Made by a program: the position numbers and the translations under genes. DNA of 64,000 bases, from NCBI RefSeq assembly GCF_030009775.1, contig NZ_JASCTH010000019.1:62001-126000 (forward strand), read 5' to 3'. How positions within the stretch are numbered: position 1 is the stretch's first letter; every line of letters begins with the position of its first letter. Origin of the DNA: Actinoplanes sandaracinus (GTDB taxonomy: Bacteria > Actinomycetota > Actinomycetes > Mycobacteriales > Micromonosporaceae). The notes under the pieces were generated by a model. It saw only the letters and a program-made list of their open reading frames with translations. It was not told the DNA's origin and did not search any database. Of this stretch, positions 25,126-33,564 are shown piece after piece.

Positions 25126-27755
25126 GCGTACACCTCGGTGGGGTTGAGATCGATGGCGCGCGGGGCGCCGAACGAGTCGCGGGCGGTGACGATCACCGTG
25201 GTTCCCTGGCGGGCGGCGTCGCGCAGCGCCCGCCAGACGGCCTCCCGCGGCTCGCTGCCAGGCACGTGGTCGAGGCCTTCGACCAGCAACAACGGCGGGG
25301 CGAGGCGGGCGGCGGCCACGGTCGCCCGGCCCGGCTCGGCGAGCACGGGGCAACGGACCAGAACAGCCTTCTGCCGTACGGTCGAAGCGCGCTGCGGAAG
25401 GACGAGGCCGAGAGTCTTCGCCTCGCCGGGCAGACCGGTGGCCCGGCCGCCGATCGCGTAGAGGAAGGCGCGGGTGGTGCCGGGGTCCCCGAGGACCTCG
25501 ACGATCTCGCCCGGCCCGATCCGCAAGATGTCCGTGGTGTAGCCGGCCACGGCGACGACGTCGGTCGCGCCGGGTTCCGGCCAGTCGGCCAGGGCCAGTT
25601 CGCGGGTCAGCCCCTCCCCCTCCACGTCCAGCGACGGCAGGGCCCGGTCGAGGCGGCGCGGCAGCCACCAGGCCCGGTCACCGAGCAGCTGCAGCACCGC
25701 CGGGACCAGGGTCATCCGCACCAGGAAGGCGTCGACGAACACGCCGACGGCGAGACTGAACGAGATCGGTTTGATGGTGGCGCTGCCGTCCGGCACGAAC
25801 GCCGCGAAGACGCCGAGCATGATGATCGCGGCGGCGACCACGACGGGCGCGGAGGCCCGGAATCCGGCGCCGACGGCGTGCCGGGCGTCGCCGGTGTGCA
25901 CGTACTCCTCGCGGATGCGGGAGACCAGGAACAGCTCGTAGTCCATGGCCAAGCCGAACAGGACACCCATCAGGATGATCGGCAGGAAACTGATCACGCT
26001 GCCGGTGTGGCTGACGTGCAGCGTCTCGGCGAGCCAGCCGCGCTGGAAGACCAGCGCGGTGGCCCCGAAGGCGGCGCCGACCGACAGCAGGTATCCGGCG
26101 GTGGCCTTGACCGGCACGGCGATCGACCGGAACACCATGGTCAGCAGCACCAGCGACAGCCCGGCCACGAGCAGCCCGAACGGGAGCAGCGCGGCGCCGA
26201 GCCGGGCGGACACGTCGATGCCGACGGCGGTGATCCCGGTGACCGCGGTGTGCACGCCGAACTTCTCGTGCAGCGCGGGTTCCAGGGCGCGCAGCCGGTG
26301 CACGAGGTCGGTGGTGGCGGCCGAGTCGGGGGCGCTGTCCGGGATCACCTTGATGATGCCGACCTGGCCCTTCGGATCCGGGGTGGACAGTGCGACCAGA
26401 GCCACCCCGGGCAGCGCTTCGATCTCGGCGCCGAGACGGTCCATGTCACCGACCGGGTCCCGGCTGGAGATGATGTTCGCGGTCACCAGAAGGGGGCCGT
26501 TGTGTCCGGGTCCGAAGTGCTCGCTCACCGTGTCGTAGGTGGTGCGGGCCGCGCTGCCGTGCTCCTCGCTGCCGTTGTCGGGCAGGGCGAGCCGTAGTTC
26601 CCCGGCGGGCAGGGTCGCCATGCCGAGTCCGAGAACGATCACGATGATGGTGATGACCGGGCGGCGCGTCGCGAGGCGTACCCAATGGTGGAAGACGTTG
26701 ATCTCGGGCAGGGTGAACCGGCGACGCCGGGGGCGCGGGCGCATGCGCTCGCCGGCCACCGCGAGCAGGGCCGGGATGAGGGTGACCGCGATGGCGACGG
26801 CGATCACCACGGCCAGGGCGGCGGCCAGGCCCATCGTGGTGAGGAACGGTATGCCGGCCACCGCGAGCCCGACCAGGGCGATGATGACGGTGAGTCCGGC
26901 GAAGACGACCGCCGACCCGGCCGTCGCTCCCGCGCGGGCGATCGACTCGTTCACGTCCAGGCCGTCGCGTAGCTGGTCGCGGTGCCGGGAGAGGATGAAC
27001 AGGGCGTAGTCGATGCCGACGGCCAGGCCGAGCATCACCGCCAGCATGACGGCGGTGGACGGGACTCCGGCGACCACGGTGATGCCGTAGAGCAGCGACG
27101 CGGACAGGCCGACGCCGAGGACGGCGGTCAGCAGCGGGATCCCGGCGGCGATCATCGAGCCGAAGGTGATCAGCAGGACCATGAGCGCGACGAGCAGGCC
27201 GAGGCCTTCGGTGGGGCTGAGCTTCGGGACCCGGTCGGCGAACGCGTCACCGCCAGCCAGCACCGCGGCTCCCGGTCCGGCCCGCTGCCGCAGACCGTCG
27301 GCGACGGCGGTCAGCCGGACCCTGGTCTCCTCCTCGATCTCGGTGACCGAGACGTCCAGTTGCACCGTGATGATCGCCGCGCGACCGTCGGCGGAGATCG
27401 CGCCCTTGATCTTCTCGTCGTAGGGCGAGATCACGGCGATGACGTGTTCGACGCCCTTCGCCCGGTCGATCGCGTCGGTGACAGCGTCATGGACCGGTTG
27501 GTCCCGGACGCCACGGCCGTCCGGCAGCGTCAGGACGAGCTGCGCGGAGGCCCCGCTGACCTGCGGGAAGACTCGGGAGAGGGTGTCGAGTGCGGTCTGT
27601 GACGGCGAGCCGGGGATGGTGAACTCGTCGTCGGTGCCGGCCGAGACCAGGTTGCCGGCGCCGGCGATCACGAGGATGGCGAGCAGCCAGAGGGTGATGG
27701 TGCGCGCCCGGTGCCTGACGACAGCGGCCGCGACGCGATAGAGGGTCGAGGACAC
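25122..27755 (-). CDS. MMPL/RND-family exporter with degenerate ABC-ATPase-like C-terminus
   Basis: 877 residues from GTG 27755 (GGAGG 6 nt upstream). Two repeats of the MMPL plan: a helix near 15-35, an extracytoplasmic loop, then membrane blocks at about 180-330 and 520-690 with the family motif VGIDYALFILSRHRDQL and its counterpart FGLAMDYELFLVSRIREEY, including the proton-relay Asp residues. The last ~165 residues are not part of MMPL proteins. They follow the order of an ABC nucleotide-binding domain (IGPGEIVEVLGDPGTTRA, then PPLLLVEGLDHV and GTTVIVTARD), but the Walker A lysine and serine are missing. Forms an operon with the YhgE-like gene. Substrate unknown; lipids or drugs are usual. 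Confidence 0.87.
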   Translation of the reverse strand: MSSTLYRVAAAVVRHRARTITLWLLAILVIAGAGNLVSAGTDDEFTIPGSPSQTALDTLSRVFPQVSGASAQLVLTLPDGRGVRDQPVHDAVTDAIDRAKGVEHVIAVISPYDEKIKGAISADGRAAIITVQLDVSVTEIEEETRVRLTAVADGLRQRAGPGAAVLAGGDAFADRVPKLSPTEGLGLLVALMVLLITFGSMIAAGIPLLTAVLGVGLSASLLYGITVVAGVPSTAVMLAVMLGLAVGIDYALFILSRHRDQLRDGLDVNESIARAGATAGSAVVFAGLTVIIALVGLAVAGIPFLTTMGLAAALAVVIAVAIAVTLIPALLAVAGERMRPRPRRRRFTLPEINVFHHWVRLATRRPVITIIVIVLGLGMATLPAGELRLALPDNGSEEHGSAARTTYDTVSEHFGPGHNGPLLVTANIISSRDPVGDMDRLGAEIEALPGVALVALSTPDPKGQVGIIKVIPDSAPDSAATTDLVHRLRALEPALHEKFGVHTAVTGITAVGIDVSARLGAALLPFGLLVAGLSLVLLTMVFRSIAVPVKATAGYLLSVGAAFGATALVFQRGWLAETLHVSHTGSVISFLPIILMGVLFGLAMDYELFLVSRIREEYVHTGDARHAVGAGFRASAPVVVAAAIIMLGVFAAFVPDGSATIKPISFSLAVGVFVDAFLVRMTLVPAVLQLLGDRAWWLPRRLDRALPSLDVEGEGLTRELALADWPEPGATDVVAVAGYTTDILRIGPGEIVEVLGDPGTTRAFLYAIGGRATGLPGEAKTLGLVLPQRASTVRQKAVLVRCPVLAEPGRATVAAARLAPPLLLVEGLDHVPGSEPREAVWRALRDAARQGTTVIVTARDSFGAPRAIDLNPTEVYA

Positions 27756-27765
27756 AGCCGGCCTC

Positions 27766-27822
27766 CGATGAGCGAACCTGCACAATCACGTGCAGGTTAT
27801 CTTCTTGCTCATCGGTGTGCAA
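27766..27822 (-). promoter_or_regulatory. Promoter with nested palindromic operator for the MMPL operon
   Basis: A perfect inverted repeat AACCTGCAC-N6-GTGCAGGTT (27775-27783 and 27790-27798) sits inside a second one, CGATGAGC and GCTCATCG (27766-27773 and 27807-27814). On the minus strand TTGCAC (27822-27817) and TAACCT (27799-27794) are 17 bp apart, so the inner palindrome covers the -10 and transcript start. This is the layout of a TetR/MarR-type repressor site; no such regulator gene is adjacent. Confidence 0.7.
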
Positions 27823-27831
27823 TTAAGGGTG

Positions 27832-28239
27832 TCACTCTTCCTGTTCGCGCTTCTTGAGCTCCTCCTCGCGGCGGCGCAGGTCGGACTCCCACTTCTTCAT
27901 CAGGTCCTCGTCCTGACCCTGCTGCTCGGCCCGCCGGGCCGCGATGCCGCGCAGGAACTCGGGGTCGTCGTCGGGCGAGACCGGCCGGGGCCGCTCGTTC
28001 TCCGGGAAGCCGCTGCCCGGTTTCCAGACGGTGCCGTTGCTCAGCCTGACCGGGCGGGCCGGGCGGCCCGCCACGAACCAGACGATCGCCCCGATCGGCG
28101 AGAACAGGAGGATGAGGATCACCCAGACGACCCGCGGCAGAGCCCGGATCTCATGCTCCTCGGCGGAGAGACAGGAAATCAGCGCGACGATGATCAACAC
28201 CAGGTCGATCAGCGCGAACAGTCCGTAGAGACGAATCAC
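27832..28239 (-). CDS. PLDc_N-domain membrane protein
   Basis: 135 residues. Two membrane helices (LFALIDLVLIIVALISCL and VVWVILILLFSPIGAIVWFVAGRP) form a phospholipase D N-terminal-type (PLDc_N) unit, here without any phospholipase domain. The C-terminal half is cytosolic and ends in a charged helix, MKKWESDLRRREEELKKREQEE, probably a coiled coil. Such proteins are common in actinobacteria with no established role. Starts with GTG; ends 76 bp before the MMPL start region. Confidence 0.8.
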   Translation of the reverse strand: MIRLYGLFALIDLVLIIVALISCLSAEEHEIRALPRVVWVILILLFSPIGAIVWFVAGRPARPVRLSNGTVWKPGSGFPENERPRPVSPDDDPEFLRGIAARRAEQQGQDEDLMKKWESDLRRREEELKKREQEE

Positions 28240-28292
28240 GCCGGAGATGATGGCAGATGCGCGACCCCGGTGTGGTCCCGTCCGCCAGGTGC

Positions 28293-29630
28293 TCAGTCAG
28301 CGACCTGTTCCAGGGTGCGATCGTGGTGCAGCGAGGTGCGGGCCGTCTCCCGCGCGGCCAGGACCGCCACGACGGTCAGCGCCGAGGCGACCGTCATGTA
28401 GATCGCCACCGCGGTCGGGTCGGGATCGGTCACGTCGCCCAGCAGCTTGAGCGCGACGATCGGGGCCAGCGCCCCGGCCAGGATCGACGCGAGCTGATAG
28501 CCCACGGACGCGCCGGTGTAGCGCACCGAGGTGCCGAACAGCTCGGAGAAGAACGCCGCCTGCGGCGCGTACATCAGCGCGTGCAGGAACAGGCCGACCA
28601 GCACCGCCAGGATGATCTGCGGTGCGGAGCGGCTGTCGAGGAGCCCGAAGAACACGTACATCCAGATCGCGAGACCGACGGCCCCGGTCAGGTAGAGCGG
28701 CCGGCGGCCCACCCGGTCGGAGACCGCGCCGATCACCGGGATGATCACGAACTGCACGGCCGAGCCGATCAGCAACGCCGTCAGGATCAGGCCCTTGTCC
28801 GACGACGTGCCGGCGTACGTGGTCAGGTAGGTGATCGAGATGACGGTGACCAGGTAGTAGCCGATGTTCTCAGCCAGCCGCATGCCCATCGCGAGCAGGA
28901 CCTCCCGCGGATAGCGGCGCACCACCTCCAGCAACGGCTGGTGGTCCATCCTCCGGTTGCGGCGGGCGGCCTGCGCCTGGGTGAAGACCGGCGACTCCGC
29001 GATGGTCATCCGCACCCAGAGCCCGACCAGCACCAGGATCGCACTGAGCAGGAACGGGATCCGCCACCCCCACGCCAGGAACTGGTCGTCCGGCTGCAGC
29101 AGGGCGAGCAGCCACAGCACCCCGGTGGCGAGCAGGTTGCCGAGCGCCACCCCGGCCTGCGGCCACGAGGACCAGAAGCCGCGACGGGCGTCGTCGCCGT
29201 GCTCGGCCGCCATCAGCACCGCGCCGCCCCATTCGCCGCCGACCGCGAAACCCTGGGCGAGGCGGCAGATCAGCAGCAGGATGGGGGCGGCGACGCCGAT
29301 CGTCGCGTAGGTCGGCAGCAGTCCGATCGCGACGGTCGCCGCACCCATCAGCATGAGCGAGAGCACCAGCATCCTCTTACGGCCGACCCGATCACCGAAG
29401 TGGCCGAAGACGATGCCGCCGAGCGGCCGGGCCACGAAGCCGAGAGCGTAGGTGCCGAAGGCGAGCAGCGTGCCGGTGACCGGGTCCGACGCCGGGAAGA
29501 ACAGCGCGCCGAAGACGAGGGCGGCGGCGGAGCCGTAGAGGAAGAAGTCGTACCACTCCACGGCGGTGCCGACCAGCGACGCGAAGACGACCTTGACGAT
29601 GGGGGCACGTTCGGTGGCGATCGTGGCCAT
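28293..29630 (-). CDS. MFS transporter, metabolite:H+ symporter type
   Basis: 445 residues with twelve helices. The start KVVFASLVGTAVEWYDFFLYGSAAALVF is diagnostic of the MHS group (ProP/KgtP/ShiA-like), followed by GHFGDRVGRKRMLV and the GGEWGGAVLMAAEH motif. Members import organic acids, betaines or shikimate with protons. The substrate cannot be read from sequence. GAGAGG precedes ATG 29630. The PucR-type regulator gene ends 99 bp upstream in the same direction and may control it. Confidence 0.9.
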   Translation of the reverse strand: MATIATERAPIVKVVFASLVGTAVEWYDFFLYGSAAALVFGALFFPASDPVTGTLLAFGTYALGFVARPLGGIVFGHFGDRVGRKRMLVLSLMLMGAATVAIGLLPTYATIGVAAPILLLICRLAQGFAVGGEWGGAVLMAAEHGDDARRGFWSSWPQAGVALGNLLATGVLWLLALLQPDDQFLAWGWRIPFLLSAILVLVGLWVRMTIAESPVFTQAQAARRNRRMDHQPLLEVVRRYPREVLLAMGMRLAENIGYYLVTVISITYLTTYAGTSSDKGLILTALLIGSAVQFVIIPVIGAVSDRVGRRPLYLTGAVGLAIWMYVFFGLLDSRSAPQIILAVLVGLFLHALMYAPQAAFFSELFGTSVRYTGASVGYQLASILAGALAPIVALKLLGDVTDPDPTAVAIYMTVASALTVVAVLAARETARTSLHHDRTLEQVAD

Positions 29631-29729
29631 GCTGATCCTCTCGGGAGCTCACAGGATTCGGTGGTACCGGGACGCTACGTCCGGGACCGCCCGTGAACCC
29701 ATGGACGCAGCCCACACATTGAGGGTCGT

Positions 29730-31646
29730 TCAGGTGGTGGCGTCGCCCAGGGGACCGCGCAGCCGGTGCAGGCGCAGCGCCAGTTGCAGGTCCAGAGCCC
29801 GCCCCGGCCGCTGCCAGTCGTCGCCGAGCAACTGCGCCACCCGGTCCAGCCGCTGGGTGACCGTGTTGACGTGCACGTGCAGCACCTCGGCCGCGCGGGC
29901 CAGTCCCCCACCGGCCTCGAAGTACGCCTCCAGGGTCCGGATCAGGGCGGTGCCACGCCGGGTGTCATAGTCGATCACCGGCCCGGCCACGCCGTCGACG
30001 AACCCGCCGACGTCCCGGCGGTCGCCGAGCAGCAGCCCCACATAGCCGAGGTCGGCGGTGCCCGCGCCGCTGCCGGCCCGGCCCAGGCTGATCAGGGCGC
30101 TGAGGCACTGATCGGCCTCCCGGTACGCGGCGGCGACGGCCTCGGCGCCACCCGCCGGCCCGGCCCCGCCCGCGGTGACCGGCCGGCCGAGCACCCGGCT
30201 GAGCTCCCTGGCCACGAGCCGGGCGGTGCCGGCCGGATCCGCGCCGGGCAGCAGCAGCGCCACCCGCCCGTCACGGGGCACGGCCAGGCCGTGCCGGGCG
30301 GCGGCGAACGTGCGGGCCCAGGAGGCGGCCCGCTGCCCGAGACCGTCGCCGGCGTCGTCCCCGGCGGCGACCACCACCCAGGGCGCGTCCACGTCGAGAC
30401 CGAGCCGCGCGGCCCGCGACCGGACCGCGTCGGGATCGCGGACCGGCCGGCTGATCAGGTCGTCGAGCAGGTCACCGCGAACCTGCGCCTCGGCGTCGGC
30501 GACCGTTCGCCGGAACAGCAGCAACAGTGCGGTCACCTGTGCGGCACGCTCCACAATGCGCTGGTCCACATCGGTGAGCGGGCCGGACGGGCGCAGCACC
30601 AGCGCGCCCAGATTGTCCGCGCCGGCCACCACGGCCGCGATCACCAGGTCACCGCGGCGCACCCCGCGGCCCTCGCCACGGGAGGCGGCCACCGCCTCGT
30701 CGACGGCCGCACCGGCGGGTTCGGGCAGCTCGGTGGCGCAGCCCGGGGTACGGGCGGTGGCCAGAGCCCGGCCGTCCGCGTCGATCACCAGCAGCGCGCC
30801 GTCCAGCACGTCGACCAGGTCGGCGGCGACGTCCTCGACCCCGCCGCCGCGCAGCACCACCGCGGTCATCCGGTCGTGTGCGGCGGCCGCCCGCTCCACC
30901 GACGCGCTGTGCGCCTGGATCACCACGTTGGCGGCGGAGAGCTCGGTCAGCGCCGACCGGGTCTCGCTGAGCAGGCGCGCCGTGTCCAGGGCGACCGCGG
31001 CATGCGCCGCCAGCGACGACAGCAACGCGACCTCCTCCCGGGCGAACGGCCGCTCGGCGCGATCGGCCGCGAACAGCACACCGATCACGGCCGACCCCAA
31101 CCTCATCGGTACGCCCAGAATCGCGACCAGACCCTCGTCACCGACCCCCTGGTCGATCTCCGCGGTGTGCTCGAACCGGGGATCGGTCGGGTAGTTCGCC
31201 GTCGCGTACGGCGCCCCGGTCAGTGCCACCAGCCCACCGAGACCGGCGCCGGGCGGCAGGCGCAGCCGCTGAAAGCTCGCCGCCACCGACCCGTCGGTGA
31301 TCCGCATGTAGGTGTCCCCGCGCCCGGCGTCGTCGAGCGTCATGTAGGAGACGTCCACATTGAGCAGTGTCCGCACCCGGTGCACGATCGCCCGCAGCAC
31401 CGCGTCCACGTCGCGCAGCCCGGCCAGGTCACCGGCCGTGTCGTAGAGGGCGGACAGCTCCTCCTCCCGCCGGCGGCGGCGTTCCAGCAGCGCCCGCACC
31501 TTCAGCGCGAGCAGTTTCGCCTCTTCCAGCCCGTCCAGTGCGGCACCGGAGATCCCGGCGGTGCGGGCGTCGACGACCGGCCGCTCGAACTCGACCAGCG
31601 CGGCCTCGCGCGCCAGCAGCTCGAGGTATTCCAGTCCGCTCGGCAT
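29730..31646 (-). CDS. GAF-containing PucR/CdaR-type transcriptional regulator
   Basis: 638 residues. A coiled helical start is followed by a GAF domain (about 75-235; RTLLNVDVSYMTLDDAG ... GVPMRLGSAVIGVLFAADR). A central GGDEF-like/CdaR region follows, and then a C-terminal PucR HTH with ALIRTLEAYFEAGGGLARAAEVLHVHVNTVTQRLDRV. Such proteins bind a small ligand in the GAF domain and activate catabolic or transport genes. The MFS transporter gene directly downstream is the natural target (inference). Confidence 0.87.
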   Translation of the reverse strand: MPSGLEYLELLAREAALVEFERPVVDARTAGISGAALDGLEEAKLLALKVRALLERRRRREEELSALYDTAGDLAGLRDVDAVLRAIVHRVRTLLNVDVSYMTLDDAGRGDTYMRITDGSVAASFQRLRLPPGAGLGGLVALTGAPYATANYPTDPRFEHTAEIDQGVGDEGLVAILGVPMRLGSAVIGVLFAADRAERPFAREEVALLSSLAAHAAVALDTARLLSETRSALTELSAANVVIQAHSASVERAAAAHDRMTAVVLRGGGVEDVAADLVDVLDGALLVIDADGRALATARTPGCATELPEPAGAAVDEAVAASRGEGRGVRRGDLVIAAVVAGADNLGALVLRPSGPLTDVDQRIVERAAQVTALLLLFRRTVADAEAQVRGDLLDDLISRPVRDPDAVRSRAARLGLDVDAPWVVVAAGDDAGDGLGQRAASWARTFAAARHGLAVPRDGRVALLLPGADPAGTARLVARELSRVLGRPVTAGGAGPAGGAEAVAAAYREADQCLSALISLGRAGSGAGTADLGYVGLLLGDRRDVGGFVDGVAGPVIDYDTRRGTALIRTLEAYFEAGGGLARAAEVLHVHVNTVTQRLDRVAQLLGDDWQRPGRALDLQLALRLHRLRGPLGDATT

Positions 31647-31883
31647 GTCAGAGCACGGTCCGGCAGCCGGGGCCGAGCGTGACCACCCGCGTCGTCATGG
31701 CGCCACCCTACGAGCCGCCGGCGCCGCCATCCATGTGCACCGGCCCCATAGGCACCATGTTCCTCATGGCGACCGGCCACAGGTCCCGACGGATGCCCCT
31801 ATTACCGGCAATCGGCCATGGGCTCACCCTCGATGGCGAATGATTCCTTTCGGGTGCGAAATCCGGACGAGGGGAACGACGTC

Positions 31884-33494
31884 ATGAGCGAGCCCGTACC
31901 ATCGGCTGCCCGCCTGCTCAGCAACGTGCGCATCGGCACCAAGATCCTGGTGGTCGTGCTGCTGGTCGCGGCGCTCGGCGGCGCGGTGGGCCTCTTCGCC
32001 CTCCGGCAGATGTCCACCCTCGCGGAAGCCGGCGAGAGCGAATACTCGCAGACCCTCAAGGCACAGGCGATCGCCGACGTACGGTCGGCGTTCAACCGCG
32101 CCCGCATCGACGCGCTGGAGTACCTGATGGCCGGTGACGCCGCCACCCGGGCCGCCGAGCGGCGCGACTTCGACGCCGAGGTCGGCACGGTCGCCGAGGC
32201 GGTCACCGGCTACCGGAGACTGGCCGGCGCCGACGCCGAACGCGACAGCCTCGCATCGTTCGACGACGCCTGGGAGCAGTACCTCACCATCGTCACGGAC
32301 CGACTGTTCCCCCTCGCCGACCGGGGAGATCTGGCGCAGGTCCGCACCGTCCGGGCGACCGAGGTCCAGCCGCTCGTCGTCACCGTGCGGGACACGCTGA
32401 CCGGCGTCTCGGACGCTGCCGTCGCCGACGCCACCGCCTCCCACGAGGAGGCAGCCGACGCCTACAGCCAGGGCCGCGCCATCGTCATCACCGCGATCGT
32501 GGCCGTTCTGCTGATCGGTGCGGCCATCGCGGTGATGTTCGCCCGGGGCCTCACCCAGCCCCTCGCCCATTGCGTACGGGTGCTGCGCCGCATCGACGAG
32601 GGCGACCTGACCGCCCGGACCCGAATCGGCGGCGCCGACGAGATCGGCGAACTCGCCACCGCGCTCAACCACACCGCCGAGACCGTCGCCGGTACCGTCC
32701 GGCAGGTGCGCGACGACGCCGCCGCCCTGGCCGGCACCTCCGACCGGCTGTCGACCATCGCCGAGGAGCTCAACCGGTCCGCGCGGACCACCGCCGATCA
32801 GGCCGGCTCCGTCTCCGCGGCCGCCGAGGTGATCTCCGCGAACGTGCAGACCGTCGCCGCCGGCACCGAGGAGATGAGCGCCTCCATCCGCGAGATCGCC
32901 ACCAGCGCGGGCGACGCCGCCCAGGTCGCCGGCACCGCGACCACCGCCGCCGAGCGGACCAGCCACACGATGGCCAAACTCGGCCAGGCCAGCACCGAGA
33001 TCAACGAGGTCATCAACGCGATCACCAGCATCGCCGAACAGACCAACCTGCTCGCCCTCAACGCCACCATCGAAGCGGCCCGGGCCGGCGAGGCCGGCAA
33101 GGGCTTCGCCGTCGTCGCCTCCGAGGTCAAGGATCTGGCCCAGGAGACGGCCCGGGCCACTGAGGACATCAGCAAGCGGATCGCCGCCATCCAGTCCGAC
33201 ACCGACGCGGCGGTGTCGGCGATCGCCGACATCGGCAACGTCATCGCCCAGATCAACGACTACACCACCACCATCGCCGCCGCCGTCGAGGAGCAGACCG
33301 CCACCACCGGCGAGATGGGCCGCAACGTCGCCGAGGCCGCCTCCGGCTCCGGTCACATCGCCGCCGACATCACCAATGTCGCCTCCACCGCCAACGAGAC
33401 CACCCGGAGCGCGGGCGAGGCCCGCACCACCGCGGCCGAACTCGCCGGCATGGCCCAGCGCCTCGGCGCCGCCGTCAGCAACTACCAGGTCTGA
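31884..33494 (+). CDS. Methyl-accepting chemotaxis protein
   Basis: 536 residues from ATG 31884 (AGGGGA 9 nt upstream); a start at 31818 is possible. TM1 about 13-35, a four-helix-bundle type ligand domain 36-185, TM2 about 190-213, HAMP 214-265, then the signalling domain with hairpin tip EINEVINAITSIAEQTNLLALNATIEAARAGEAGKGFAVVA. It lacks a C-terminal CheR-binding pentapeptide. It should control CheA at the membrane, implying motility at some life stage (for example motile spores) or a non-motility Che pathway. No che genes are in the window. Confidence 0.93.
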   Translation: MSEPVPSAARLLSNVRIGTKILVVVLLVAALGGAVGLFALRQMSTLAEAGESEYSQTLKAQAIADVRSAFNRARIDALEYLMAGDAATRAAERRDFDAEVGTVAEAVTGYRRLAGADAERDSLASFDDAWEQYLTIVTDRLFPLADRGDLAQVRTVRATEVQPLVVTVRDTLTGVSDAAVADATASHEEAADAYSQGRAIVITAIVAVLLIGAAIAVMFARGLTQPLAHCVRVLRRIDEGDLTARTRIGGADEIGELATALNHTAETVAGTVRQVRDDAAALAGTSDRLSTIAEELNRSARTTADQAGSVSAAAEVISANVQTVAAGTEEMSASIREIATSAGDAAQVAGTATTAAERTSHTMAKLGQASTEINEVINAITSIAEQTNLLALNATIEAARAGEAGKGFAVVASEVKDLAQETARATEDISKRIAAIQSDTDAAVSAIADIGNVIAQINDYTTTIAAAVEEQTATTGEMGRNVAEAASGSGHIAADITNVASTANETTRSAGEARTTAAELAGMAQRLGAAVSNYQV

Positions 33495-33564
33495 CCACCG
33501 GGTTTGCGAGAGACCGGCTGTCGTCCGGGCCACCGGACAGCCCGGACGAGCGGCTGGTCCTCGC

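Noticed and set aside
22708..25461. 917-codon plus-strand frame opposite the YhgE-like gene
   Set aside because: The repetitive Gly/Ala/Val translation is the complement of the LADG/LATG repeats; no start context or motif.
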